Source: Pseudomonas palleroniana
GTDB lineage: Bacteria; Pseudomonadota; Gammaproteobacteria; Pseudomonadales; Pseudomonadaceae
Direction: 5' to 3'
DNA length: 64,000 nucleotides
NCBI RefSeq assembly: GCF_003031675.1
Contig: NZ_PYWX01000001.1
Span: forward strand, 1-64,000
In this document: positions 28,554 to 36,805 of the stretch, in pieces
Position numbering within the stretch: position 1 is the stretch's first letter
How the letters are laid out: the number at the start of each line of letters is the position of its first letter
Notes under the pieces: model-generated
The model's input: the letters and a program-made list of their open reading frames with translations, nothing else
Told to the model about the DNA's origin: nothing
Databases searched by the model: none
Program-made: the position numbers and the translations under genes

Positions 28554-29054
28554 ATGGCGAAGAGCGACGACGCAGCAACTCCACCCGCAGGCAAAGGCAA
28601 GCTCAAGCTGATCCTGGTGATTGTGCTGGGCCTGCTCCTGGCCATTGGCGCCTCTGTTGGCGGCACGTGGTACATCATGCACAGCAGTGCCAGCAAACCG
28701 GCCCCCGCCGCCGAAACCGCCACTAACGTCAAGCAACCGGCAATCTTCGAGCCGATGCTTCCGGCCTTTGTCGCCAACTTCAATCAGAACGGTCATCAAC
28801 GCTACCTGCAGGTGAGCATCACCTTGCTGGCGCGTAACCAGGCAGATCTGGACGCCCTCAAGGTGCATATGCCGGTGATCCGCAACAACCTGGTGATGCT
28901 GTTCTCCGGGCAGAGCTTCGACACCCTGGCCACCCCTGTGGGCCAGGAAATGCTGCGTCAGAAGGTCACTGCCAGTGTGCAGGAAGTGGCCCAGAAAGAG
29001 CTCGGCAAAGTCGTGGTCGAGCAGGCGCTCTTCACTAACTTCGTATTGCAGTAG
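28554..29054 (+). CDS. fliL: Flagellar basal body-associated protein FliL
   Basis: Inner-membrane protein, 166 residues, that surrounds and supports the stators. A short cytoplasmic Lys-rich head is followed by one membrane segment (about 15-37, LILVIVLGLLLAIGASVGG) and a periplasmic stomatin-like domain (residues 60-166; RYLQVSITLLARNQADLDAL, VEQALFTNFVLQ ending). First gene of the fliL operon; fliM starts 9 bases later. Confidence 0.94.
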   Translation: MAKSDDAATPPAGKGKLKLILVIVLGLLLAIGASVGGTWYIMHSSASKPAPAAETATNVKQPAIFEPMLPAFVANFNQNGHQRYLQVSITLLARNQADLDALKVHMPVIRNNLVMLFSGQSFDTLATPVGQEMLRQKVTASVQEVAQKELGKVVVEQALFTNFVLQ

Positions 29055-29063
29055 GATCACGAC

Positions 29064-30032
29064 ATGGCCGTGCAAGACCTGCTGTCCCAGGATGAAATCG
29101 ATGCGCTGTTGCATGGCGTCGACGATGGTCTGGTACAGACCGACATGGCTGCCGAGCCCGGCAGCATCAAAAGCTACGACCTGACCAGCCAGGATCGCAT
29201 CGTCCGTGGACGCATGCCGACCCTGGAAATGATCAATGAGCGTTTCGCCCGCTACACTCGTATCAGCATGTTCAACATGCTGCGCCGCTCGGCGGATGTG
29301 GCGGTGGGCGGCGTGCAGGTGATGAAGTTCGGCGAGTACGTGCACTCGCTGTACGTGCCCACCAGCCTCAACCTGGTCAAGATCAAGCCGTTGCGCGGCA
29401 CCGCGTTGTTCATCCTTGACGCCAAATTGGTGTTCAAGTTGGTGGATAACTTCTTCGGTGGCGACGGCCGTCATGCCAAGATCGAGGGCCGTGAATTCAC
29501 CCCGACTGAATTGCGTGTGGTGCGCATGGTGCTGGAGCAAGCCTTCATCGACTTGAAGGAAGCCTGGCAGGCGATCATGGAAGTCAATTTCGAGTACATC
29601 AACTCGGAAGTGAACCCGGCCATGGCCAACATCGTCGGCCCCAGCGAGGCCATTGTGGTCTCCACTTTCCACATCGAACTCGATGGCGGTGGCGGCGACC
29701 TGCACGTGACCATGCCGTATTCGATGATCGAGCCGGTGCGTGAAATGCTCGACGCCGGTTTCCAGTCCGACCTGGACGACCAGGACGAGCGTTGGGTCAA
29801 GGCCCTGCGCGAAGACCTGCTGGATGTCGACGTGCCGCTGAACGCCACCGTCGCCCGTCGCCAGTTGCGTCTGCGCGACATTTTGCACATGCAGCCGGGG
29901 GACGTCATTCCTGTGGATTTGCCCGAAGAAATGATCATGCGGGCCAATGGCGTGCCGTCGTTCAAGGTCAAGCTCGGTTCCCACAAGGGCAACCTGGCGT
30001 TGCAAGTGATCGAACCGATCAACCGCCGCTGA
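29064..30032 (+). CDS. fliM: Flagellar motor switch protein FliM
   Basis: C-ring switch protein, 322 residues. The N-terminal peptide LSQDEIDALLHG (about residues 7-18) is the CheY-phosphate docking site. The middle domain contacts FliG (VQVMKFGEYVHSL; FFGGDGRHAKIEGREFTPTE), and the C-terminal SpoA-like domain (VPLNATVARRQLRLRDIL) contacts FliN. Length and motifs are standard. A close relative of the docking peptide occurs in FliN and, in altered form, in the CheA linker and the CheZ tail. Confidence 0.97.
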   Translation: MAVQDLLSQDEIDALLHGVDDGLVQTDMAAEPGSIKSYDLTSQDRIVRGRMPTLEMINERFARYTRISMFNMLRRSADVAVGGVQVMKFGEYVHSLYVPTSLNLVKIKPLRGTALFILDAKLVFKLVDNFFGGDGRHAKIEGREFTPTELRVVRMVLEQAFIDLKEAWQAIMEVNFEYINSEVNPAMANIVGPSEAIVVSTFHIELDGGGGDLHVTMPYSMIEPVREMLDAGFQSDLDDQDERWVKALREDLLDVDVPLNATVARRQLRLRDILHMQPGDVIPVDLPEEMIMRANGVPSFKVKLGSHKGNLALQVIEPINRR

Positions 30033-30078
30033 CCCGCCCTAATTTATTGATGAATGTTTGCTTCGCCGAGGACATGTA

Positions 30079-30546
30079 ATGGCTACCGAACACGAAAACA
30101 CTTCCGCCGAAGACCAGGCTCTGGCTGACGAATGGGCGGCAGCCCTGGAAGAGACCGGCGATGTAGGCCAGGACGATATCGACGCGCTGCTGGCCGCCGA
30201 CGCCGCCAGCTCGTCCGCCGGCACTCGCCTGCCCATGGAAGAATTTGGCAGCCTGCCGAAAAACAACAACCCGGTGAGCCTCGACGGGCCAAACCTGGAC
30301 GTGATCCTCGACATCCCGGTGTCGATTTCCATGGAAGTGGGCAGTACCGAAATCAACATCCGCAACCTGTTGCAGCTCAACCAGGGTTCGGTGATCGAGC
30401 TCGACCGCCTGGCCGGTGAGCCGCTGGACGTGCTGGTCAACGGCACCTTGATTGCCCACGGCGAAGTGGTGGTGGTCAACGAGAAGTTCGGTATCCGCCT
30501 GACCGACGTGATCAGCCCGAGCGAACGCATCAAGAAGTTGCGCTGA
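30079..30546 (+). CDS. fliN: Flagellar motor switch protein FliN
   Basis: C-ring protein, 155 residues. The C-terminal 85 residues are the SpoA domain (DVILDIPVSISMEVGSTEI; LNQGSVIELDRLAGEPLDV; NEKFGIRLTDVISP). The N-terminal 65 residues are acidic and contain QDDIDALLA at residues 31-39, very like the CheY-binding peptide of FliM. The ATG at 30079 is chosen because a CGAGGACATG ribosome site lies just before it. fliO follows after 1 base. Confidence 0.95.
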   Translation: MATEHENTSAEDQALADEWAAALEETGDVGQDDIDALLAADAASSSAGTRLPMEEFGSLPKNNNPVSLDGPNLDVILDIPVSISMEVGSTEINIRNLLQLNQGSVIELDRLAGEPLDVLVNGTLIAHGEVVVVNEKFGIRLTDVISPSERIKKLR

Positions 30547-30547
30547 T

Positions 30548-30985
30548 ATGAAGTCTTCGATGGCGGGACTGTTACTGGCGCTGCCATTGAGCGCCCTGGC
30601 GGCGGAGCCGGTCGCGCAAGTGGCGGCGGCTCCCGTGGTCAGCAGTGGCATCGGCGGCCAGTTGACCCAGTTGGTGCTGGGGTTGTTGCTGGTGGTCGGC
30701 TTGATTTTCGTGCTGGCCTGGTTGATGCGCCGCGTGCAGCGCATCGGCCCGGGCAATGGTCAGGTCATCGAGATGATCGGCTCGCGGGCCCTCGGCCCGC
30801 GTGATCGCCTGGTGCTGGTACAGGTCGGCGAGGAGCAGATTCTGCTGGGTATCACACCGGGCCGCATCGCTGCGCTGCATGTGCTCAAGAAGCCGGTGGA
30901 AGCGGCCAAGACCGAGGCCGCCACGCCAGAATTCGCCCAGCGCCTGATGGAGTTGCTGGGCAAGGATCAGAAGGATAAGAAGTAA
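30548..30985 (+). CDS. fliO: Flagellar biosynthetic protein FliO
   Basis: Membrane protein, 145 residues, that helps assemble the FliP export-gate complex. A signal-like hydrophobic N-terminus (1-20) and a strong membrane segment (about 42-60, [18 protein letters not shown]) are followed by a cytoplasmic domain ([29 protein letters not shown]). Its stop overlaps the fliP ATG by one base (30985), as is common in this operon. Confidence 0.93.
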   Translation: MKSSMAGLLLALPLSALAAEPVAQVAAAPVVSSGIGGQLTQLVLGLLLVVGLIFVLAWLMRRVQRIGPGNGQVIEMIGSRALGPRDRLVLVQVGEEQILLGITPGRIAALHVLKKPVEAAKTEAATPEFAQRLMELLGKDQKDKK

Positions 30986-31728
30986 TGCGCGTTTTATTGA
31001 CGCTCATGCTGTTGCTGGCTGCGCCATTGGCGTGGGCCGCCGACCCGTTGTCGATCCCGGCAATCACGCTGGGCACCAACGCCGCCGGGGCGCAGGAATA
31101 TTCGGTCAGCCTGCAGATCCTGCTGATCATGACCGCGCTGAGTTTTATCCCGGCGTTTGTCATGCTGATGACCAGCTTCACGCGGATCATCATTGTCTTC
31201 TCGATCCTGCGCCAGGCCCTGGGCCTGCAGCAGACGCCGTCGAACCAGATCCTCACCGGCATGGCCTTGTTCTTGACGCTGTTCATCATGGCACCGGTGT
31301 TCGACAAGGTGAACCAGCAAGCCCTGCAACCGTACCTGGCGGAAAAGCTCACCGCCCAGGACGCGATCGACAAGGCCCAGGGGCCGATCAAGGACTTCAT
31401 GCTCTCGCAGACCCGCTCCAGCGACCTTGAGCTGTTCATGCGTTTGTCCAAGCGTACCGACATCGCCACCCCGGATCAGGCCCCGTTGACCATCCTGGTG
31501 CCGGCGTTCGTCACGTCCGAATTGAAGACCGCGTTCCAGATCGGCTTCATGATCTTCATCCCGTTCCTGATCATCGACCTGGTGGTAGCGAGTGTGTTGA
31601 TGGCCATGGGGATGATGATGCTGTCGCCGCTGATCATCTCGTTGCCGTTCAAGATCATGCTGTTTGTGCTGGTGGACGGCTGGGCGCTGATTATCGGCAC
31701 CTTGGCCGGCAGTTTCGGAGGGGTATAG
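30985..31728 (+). CDS. fliP: Flagellar type III export gate protein FliP
   Basis: Core export-gate membrane protein, 247 residues. A cleavable signal peptide (to about AWA, residue 18) is followed by conserved segments: [20 protein letters not shown], the [15 protein letters not shown] stretch with QQTPSNQ, and the C-terminal [15 protein letters not shown] helix. FliP forms a pentamer that, with FliQ and FliR, makes the secretion channel inside the MS ring. Four bases separate it from fliQ. Confidence 0.97.
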   Translation: MRVLLTLMLLLAAPLAWAADPLSIPAITLGTNAAGAQEYSVSLQILLIMTALSFIPAFVMLMTSFTRIIIVFSILRQALGLQQTPSNQILTGMALFLTLFIMAPVFDKVNQQALQPYLAEKLTAQDAIDKAQGPIKDFMLSQTRSSDLELFMRLSKRTDIATPDQAPLTILVPAFVTSELKTAFQIGFMIFIPFLIIDLVVASVLMAMGMMMLSPLIISLPFKIMLFVLVDGWALIIGTLAGSFGGV

Positions 31729-31731
31729 CGC

Positions 31732-32001
31732 ATGACTCCAGAAGTTGCGGTCGACCTGTTCCGTGAAGCGCTGTGGCTGACCACCATGATGGTCGCCGTG
31801 CTGGTGGTGCCGAGCCTGTTGGTCGGCCTGCTGGTGGCGATGTTCCAGGCCGCGACCCAGATCAACGAACAGACCTTGAGCTTCCTGCCGCGCCTGCTGG
31901 TGATGCTGGTCACCCTGATTGTCGCCGGCCCGTGGCTGGTGCGCACTTTCATGGAATACATCCTGCAGTTGTACGGCAGTATTCCGCAGTTGATCGGCTG
32001 A
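31732..32001 (+). CDS. fliQ: Flagellar export gate protein FliQ
   Basis: Small two-helix membrane protein, 89 residues, the four-copy FliQ part of the export gate. Family motifs: VDLFREALWLTTMMVAVLVVP, then GLLVAMFQAATQINEQTLSF and LPRLLVMLVTL. Length is exactly typical. It sits between fliP and fliR with small gaps. Confidence 0.97.
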   Translation: MTPEVAVDLFREALWLTTMMVAVLVVPSLLVGLLVAMFQAATQINEQTLSFLPRLLVMLVTLIVAGPWLVRTFMEYILQLYGSIPQLIG

Positions 32002-32008
32002 CCTGCCC

Positions 32009-32794
32009 ATGCAATCCGTGTTGGCTTTGACCGACACCCAGATCAGTACCTGGGTGGCGTCTTTCATCTTGCCGATGTTTCGCGTGACGGCGGTGCTGAT
32101 GACCATGCCGGTGTTCGGCACCACCTTGGTCCCGCGACGTATCCGCCTGTATTTCGCCGTTGCCATTACCGTGGTGATTGTCCCCGGGCTGCCGCCGATG
32201 CCGCCGGTGAATGCCCTGGACCTCAGCGCGTTGTTGCTGATTGCCGAGCAGATCCTGATCGGCGCATTGCTGGGCTTTTCGCTGACCCTGTTCTTCCAGG
32301 CGTTTGTGATCGCCGGGCAAATTATCTCGATCCAGATGGGCATGGGCTTCGCGTCCATGGTCGACCCCACCAACGGCGTGTCGGCAGCGGTGATCGGGCA
32401 GTTCCTGACCATGCTGGTGACGTTGCTGTTCCTGTCGATGAATGGCCATCTGGTGGTGTTCGAGGTCATGACTGAGAGCTTCACCACCTTGCCGGTGGGC
32501 TCGGGGTTGGTGGTCAACCATTTCTGGGAGTTGGTCGGTCGCCTGACTTGGGTGCTGGGCGCTTCGCTGTTGCTGGTGCTGCCGGCAATCACCGCGCTGC
32601 TGGTGGTCAACATCGCGTTTGGAGTGATGACCCGTGCGGCGCCGCAGTTGAATATCTTCTCGATCGGTTTCCCCCTGACCCTGGTGCTGGGCATGGGGAT
32701 TTTCTGGGTCGGCATGGCTGACATTCTCAATCAGTATCAACCGCTGGCGACCGACGCCTTGCAGTTTTTACGTGATCTGGCACGGGCGCGCTGA
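32009..32794 (+). CDS. fliR: Flagellar export gate protein FliR
   Basis: Export-gate membrane protein, 261 residues with about six hydrophobic segments; one copy completes the FliP5-FliQ4-FliR channel. Recognisable pieces: FRVTAVLMTMPVFGTTLVPRR near the N-terminus, GFALTLFFQ-like GFSLTLFFQAFVIAGQIIS, QMGMGFASMVDP and LLVVNIAFGVMTRAAPQLNIF. It starts 7 bases after fliQ and is followed by flhB after 3 bases. Confidence 0.96.
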   Translation: MQSVLALTDTQISTWVASFILPMFRVTAVLMTMPVFGTTLVPRRIRLYFAVAITVVIVPGLPPMPPVNALDLSALLLIAEQILIGALLGFSLTLFFQAFVIAGQIISIQMGMGFASMVDPTNGVSAAVIGQFLTMLVTLLFLSMNGHLVVFEVMTESFTTLPVGSGLVVNHFWELVGRLTWVLGASLLLVLPAITALLVVNIAFGVMTRAAPQLNIFSIGFPLTLVLGMGIFWVGMADILNQYQPLATDALQFLRDLARAR

Positions 32795-32797
32795 GCC

Positions 32798-33934
32798 ATG
32801 GCCGAGAGCGAGAGTGGTCAGGACAAAACAGAAGACCCCACGGAGAAACGTAAGAAGGAATCCCGGGAAAAGGGCGAGATTGCCCGCTCCAAAGAGCTCA
32901 ATACACTCGCCGTGATGCTGGCCGGCGCCGGTGGCCTGTTGATCTACGGCGGCGGCCTGGCGCTGGACCTGATGGAGCTGATGAAGCTCAACTTCGCCTT
33001 GCCCCGTGAGGTGTTGCTGAGCCCCGGCGCCATGGGCCTGTACCTGCTGCACTCGGGCAAGATCGCCCTGCTGGCGGTGCAGCCGGTGCTGATCACGCTG
33101 CTGCTGGCGGCGTTGATCGGTCCGGTGTCCTTGGGTGGCTGGTTGTTTGCCGCCGGCAGCATGGCGCCCAAGTTCAGCCGGATGAACCCGGGGCCGGGGC
33201 TCAAGCGTATGTTTTCCGGCAAGGCACTGGTTGAGTTGCTCAAGGCGCTGGCCAAATTCATCCTGATTCTGTTCGTGGCGCTGACGGTGTTGTCGTCCGA
33301 TATCGACGACTTGCTGCGCATCGCCCACGAGCCGTTGGAGTCAGCCATCATCCACAGCGTACAAGTGGTGGGCTGGAGTGCGCTGTGGATGGCCTGCGGG
33401 CTGATCATCATTGCGGCGGTGGATGCGCCGATCCAGCTGTGGGAAAGCCACAAGAAACTGCTGATGACCAAGCAGGAAGTGCGCGACGAGCACAAGGACC
33501 AGGAAGGACGCCCCGAGGTCAAACAGCGTATCCGGCAACTGCAACGCGAAATGTCCCAGCGCAAGATGATGGCGGCGGTGCCCGATGCCGATGTGGTCAT
33601 CACCAACCCGACTCACTACGCCGTGGCGCTCAAGTACGACCCGGAGAAGGGCGGCGCGCCGATGCTGCTGGCCAAGGGCAGCGACTTCACGGCCCTGAAA
33701 ATCCGCGAAATCGCCGTGGCCAACGACATTCTGCTGCTGGAGTCGCCGGCGCTTGCGCGGTCGATCTTCTATTCCACCGATCTCGATCAAGAGATTCCTG
33801 CCGGGTTGTACCTGGCCGTGGCCCAGGTGCTGGCGTATGTCTATCAGATCCGCCAATACCGAGCGGGCAAGGGCAAGCGTCCAGATCCCCTCAAGGACTT
33901 GCCGATTCCGCCGGAATTGCGTCGGGATTCCTGA
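32798..33934 (+). CDS. flhB: Flagellar export switch protein FlhB
   Basis: Export-apparatus protein, 378 residues, that changes substrate from hook to filament proteins. The N-terminus (GQDKTEDPTEKRKKESREKG) and four membrane segments are typical. The self-cleavage motif NPTH is at residues 270-273 (VVITNPTHYAVAL). The C-terminal cytoplasmic domain receives the FliK length signal. It is the last gene of the fliL operon by spacing; 160 bases separate it from a cold-shock-type pair of genes. Confidence 0.97.
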   Translation: MAESESGQDKTEDPTEKRKKESREKGEIARSKELNTLAVMLAGAGGLLIYGGGLALDLMELMKLNFALPREVLLSPGAMGLYLLHSGKIALLAVQPVLITLLLAALIGPVSLGGWLFAAGSMAPKFSRMNPGPGLKRMFSGKALVELLKALAKFILILFVALTVLSSDIDDLLRIAHEPLESAIIHSVQVVGWSALWMACGLIIIAAVDAPIQLWESHKKLLMTKQEVRDEHKDQEGRPEVKQRIRQLQREMSQRKMMAAVPDADVVITNPTHYAVALKYDPEKGGAPMLLAKGSDFTALKIREIAVANDILLLESPALARSIFYSTDLDQEIPAGLYLAVAQVLAYVYQIRQYRAGKGKRPDPLKDLPIPPELRRDS

Positions 33935-34094
33935 AAGCCACGCTAGTTCGCCAAACCTTGACGGAAGGAGCGGGCTGCATACCACTCGTCGTGAATGCCC
34001 GCTACCTGTCAACTTTGACAGTAGTCAGCAAAGCCCCCTCGCGGTTCTATTGCCTCAAGCACTGCGCACAGGCTGTAAACGAGATGCAGGGAGA

Positions 34095-34313
34095 ATGGTT
34101 TTGAAACTACTCAGAGGCAAGGTCAAATCTTATGACCCGCACTCCGGAAAAGGTTTGATTGCCCTGAAAGGTGAGGACGACGTGAAAGTGGATCTCATCG
34201 GTTCGCGCTGCATTCGGCTCGCGGTGGGCCAGCACGTGGAGTTTCAGGGGATACACCGACCCGACGGTATTTATGCAGTCGGCGTCAGGGTTATCCCGCG
34301 AGTTCTTGAGTGA
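34095..34313 (+). CDS. Small degenerate cold-shock-domain-like protein
   Basis: A 72-residue protein beginning MVLKLLRGKVKSYDPHSG, behind a GCAGGGAG ribosome site. Its plan follows a cold-shock domain: GKVKSYDPHSGKGLIAL takes the place of the [16 protein letters not shown] strand of the neighbouring CspA-like protein, and EDDVKVDLIGSRCI takes the place of [10 protein letters not shown]. However the RNA-stacking aromatic residues (Trp, Phe, Phe, His) are missing, so nucleic-acid binding by the usual surface is doubtful. It lies 18 bases upstream of the true csp gene. Function unknown; the comparison is by eye. Confidence 0.7.
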   Translation: MVLKLLRGKVKSYDPHSGKGLIALKGEDDVKVDLIGSRCIRLAVGQHVEFQGIHRPDGIYAVGVRVIPRVLE

Positions 34314-34331
34314 TAAGTCAGGAGAACGGTG

Positions 34332-34535
34332 ATGGCAACAGGCACTGTGAAATGGTTTAACGCGGAAAAAGGCTTCGGCTTTATCACTCCGGAGGGTGGC
34401 GGGGCTGACGTTTTTGTCCACTATTCCGCGATTCGAGGTGAAGGATTCAAAACCGTTGGCGAAGGTGAAAAAGTGGAGTTTGAAATAACCCAGGGGCAAA
34501 AAGGCCCCCAGGCGGAAGACGTGCGCCCCGCGTAA
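34332..34535 (+). CDS. Cold-shock protein (CspA family)
   Basis: Canonical single cold-shock domain, 67 residues: [21 protein letters not shown] with RNP1 KGFGFI and RNP2 VFVHYSAI. Such proteins bind single-stranded RNA or DNA and melt RNA structure. The ATG at 34332 follows a CAGGAGAACGGTG ribosome site. It lies between flhB and flhA, downstream of the degenerate relative, and its transcript could run into the flhA leader, where a long inverted repeat can fold. Confidence 0.93.
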   Translation: MATGTVKWFNAEKGFGFITPEGGGADVFVHYSAIRGEGFKTVGEGEKVEFEITQGQKGPQAEDVRPA

Positions 34536-34567
34536 ATCCGGCAACATGCCCTCGCTGAGGGCGATCT

Positions 34568-34650
34568 GTCCCTTGAAGCAAAAGTTGGAAGGCTTCTTGC
34601 AACCCGGCCTGCAGGACGCCTCCCGGCGTCAAAACTTTGCTTCAAGGGAC
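34568..34650. repeat. 15-bp inverted repeat flanking the flhA promoter
   Basis: Arms GTCCCTTGAAGCAAA (34568-34582) and TTTGCTTCAAGGGAC (34636-34650) are perfect reverse complements, 53 bases apart. The sigma54 site lies between them, and the right arm ends directly before the flhA ribosome site. Confidence 0.85.
34586..34601 (+). promoter_or_regulatory. sigma54-type promoter of flhA
   Basis: TGGAAG-N5-TTGCA with GG (34587-34588) and GC (34599-34600) 10 bases apart, 63 bases before the flhA start. FleQ-dependent flhA transcription is known in Pseudomonas. The -24 box has A in place of C. Confidence 0.72.
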
Positions 34651-34663
34651 ACGAGGAATACCG

Positions 34664-36793
34664 GTGGATCGCTCTCAAATGCTCAGCACGGCCCGTGGCA
34701 CCCTGACTGACCTCTCGCGGGGCAATCTGGGTGTGCCATTGTTGTTGCTGGTGATGCTGGCAATGATGATGTTGCCGATGCCGCCGTTCTTGCTGGACGT
34801 GTTCTTCACTTTCAACATTGCCCTGTCGGTCGTGGTGCTGCTGGTGTGCGTCTACGCCCTGCGGCCCCTGGACTTCGCGGTTTTCCCCACCATCCTGCTG
34901 GTTGCCACGCTGTTGCGCCTGGCACTGAACGTGGCGTCTACCCGGGTGGTGATGCTGCACGGCCAGGACGGTCACGCCGCCGCCGGTAAGGTGATTCAGG
35001 CCTTCGGTGAGGTGGTGATCGGCGGTAACTACGTGGTCGGTATCGTCGTGTTCGCGATCCTGATGATCATCAACTTCGTGGTGGTGACCAAGGGTGCCGG
35101 ACGAATTTCCGAGGTGAGCGCGCGGTTTACCCTCGATGCAATGCCTGGCAAACAGATGGCCATCGACGCCGACCTCAACGCCGGTCTGATCGACCAGGGC
35201 CAGGCCAAGGCGCGCCGTGCGGAAGTCGCCCAGGAAGCCGAGTTTTACGGTTCCATGGACGGTGCCAGCAAATTCGTGCGCGGTGACGCCATTGCCGGCT
35301 TGCTGATTCTGTTCATCAACCTGATCGGCGGCATGGCGGTCGGTATCTTCCAGCACGGCATGACGTTTGGTGATGCGGGCAAGGTCTACGCCTTGCTGAC
35401 CATTGGTGACGGTTTAGTGGCGCAATTGCCATCACTGTTGTTATCTACAGCCGCAGCCATCATGGTCACCCGTGCTTCGGGTTCCGAAGACATGGGCAAG
35501 CAGATCAGCCGCCAGATGTTCGCCTCGCCGAAGGCGCTGGCGGTGGCGGCAGCGATTATGGCGATCATGGGCATCGTGCCGGGTATGCCGCATGTGTCGT
35601 TCCTCAGCATGGCGGCCATGGCGGCCGGCGCTGCCTACCTGTTCTGGCGCAAGCAGAACCAGGTGAAGGTCCTGGCTCAGCAGGAAATCGCCCGTCAGCA
35701 GGAACTGTTGCCATCGCCCGCCCGTGCCCAGGAAACCAAGGAGCTTGGCTGGGACGACGTGACCCCGATCGACATGATCGGCCTGGAAGTGGGCTACCGC
35801 CTGATCCCTCTGGTGGACCGTAACCAGGGCGGCCAGTTGCTTGCGCGCATCAAGGGGGTCCGCAAGAAGTTGTCTCAGGACCTGGGCTTCCTGATGCCGA
35901 CCGTACACATCCGCGACAACCTCGACCTGGCCCCCAGTGCCTATCGCCTGACCCTGATGGGTGTGATCCTGGCCGAAGCCGAGATCTACCCGGACCGCGA
36001 ACTGGCGATCAACCCCGGCCAGGTGTTCGGTACGCTCAATGGCATTACCGCCAAAGATCCGGCTTTCGGCCTGGATGCGGTGTGGGTCGAAGTCAGCCAG
36101 CGCAGCCAGGCGCAATCCCTGGGATATACGGTGGTGGACGCCAGCACGGTGGTCGCCACCCACCTTAACCAGATTCTGTACAAGCACTCCCATGAGCTGA
36201 TCGGCCATGAGGAAGTCCAGCAATTGATGGGGTTGCTGGCCAAAGCCTCGCCAAAACTGGCCGAAGAGCTGGTGCCGGGGGTGCTGTCGCTGTCGCAGTT
36301 GCTCAAAGTGCTGCAGGCGTTGCTCGCCGAGCAAGTGCCGGTGCGCGACATTCGCAGCATCGCGGAAGCCATCGCCAACAATGCCGCCAAGAGTCAAGAT
36401 ACTGCCGCTCTGGTGGCCGCCGTACGCGTCGGCTTGTCCCGTGCCATCGTGCAAAGCATTGTAGGCATTGAGTCTGAGCTGCCTGTGATCACCTTGGAAC
36501 CCAGGTTGGAACAAATATTGCTCAATAGTATCCAGAAGGCCGGACAAGGCCAGGAAGAGGGCGTTCTGCTGGAACCGAGCATGGCTGAAAAGCTCCAGCG
36601 TTCGTTGATCGAAGCGGCGCAGCGCCAGGAAATGGCGGGCCATCCGGTGATTCTGCTGGTGGCGGGGCCGGTTCGAGCGATGTTGTCGCGGTTCGGACGC
36701 CTGGCAGTACCGAATTTGCACGTTTTGGCTTATCAGGAAATTCCTGACAACAAGCAAGTGACTATCGTCGCGACAGTAGGGCCCAACGGCTGA
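34664..36793 (+). CDS. flhA: Flagellar export gate protein FlhA
   Basis: Export-gate protein, 709 residues, forming a nine-subunit ring. About eight membrane segments occupy residues 20-330, with the conserved FHIPEP region between (TLLRLALNVASTRVV; GAGRISEVSARFTLDAMPGKQ in pieces; DADLNAGLID). The C-terminal cytoplasmic domain (360-709) docks chaperone-substrate complexes. The GTG at 34664 is chosen because an ACGAGGAA ribosome site precedes it and homologues begin VDRSQ/MDRSQ; a start at 34637 would lie in the inverted repeat. First gene of flhA-flhF-fleN-fliA. Confidence 0.96.
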   Translation: MDRSQMLSTARGTLTDLSRGNLGVPLLLLVMLAMMMLPMPPFLLDVFFTFNIALSVVVLLVCVYALRPLDFAVFPTILLVATLLRLALNVASTRVVMLHGQDGHAAAGKVIQAFGEVVIGGNYVVGIVVFAILMIINFVVVTKGAGRISEVSARFTLDAMPGKQMAIDADLNAGLIDQGQAKARRAEVAQEAEFYGSMDGASKFVRGDAIAGLLILFINLIGGMAVGIFQHGMTFGDAGKVYALLTIGDGLVAQLPSLLLSTAAAIMVTRASGSEDMGKQISRQMFASPKALAVAAAIMAIMGIVPGMPHVSFLSMAAMAAGAAYLFWRKQNQVKVLAQQEIARQQELLPSPARAQETKELGWDDVTPIDMIGLEVGYRLIPLVDRNQGGQLLARIKGVRKKLSQDLGFLMPTVHIRDNLDLAPSAYRLTLMGVILAEAEIYPDRELAINPGQVFGTLNGITAKDPAFGLDAVWVEVSQRSQAQSLGYTVVDASTVVATHLNQILYKHSHELIGHEEVQQLMGLLAKASPKLAEELVPGVLSLSQLLKVLQALLAEQVPVRDIRSIAEAIANNAAKSQDTAALVAAVRVGLSRAIVQSIVGIESELPVITLEPRLEQILLNSIQKAGQGQEEGVLLEPSMAEKLQRSLIEAAQRQEMAGHPVILLVAGPVRAMLSRFGRLAVPNLHVLAYQEIPDNKQVTIVATVGPNG

Positions 36794-36805
36794 GGGTAGT
36801 GGGTT

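Noticed and set aside
34007..34020. Palindrome TGTCAACTTTGACA after flhB as a possible FleQ box
   Set aside because: The half-sites are spaced by four bases, whereas the FleQ box I know (GTCA-N6-TGAC) has six; too weak to call.
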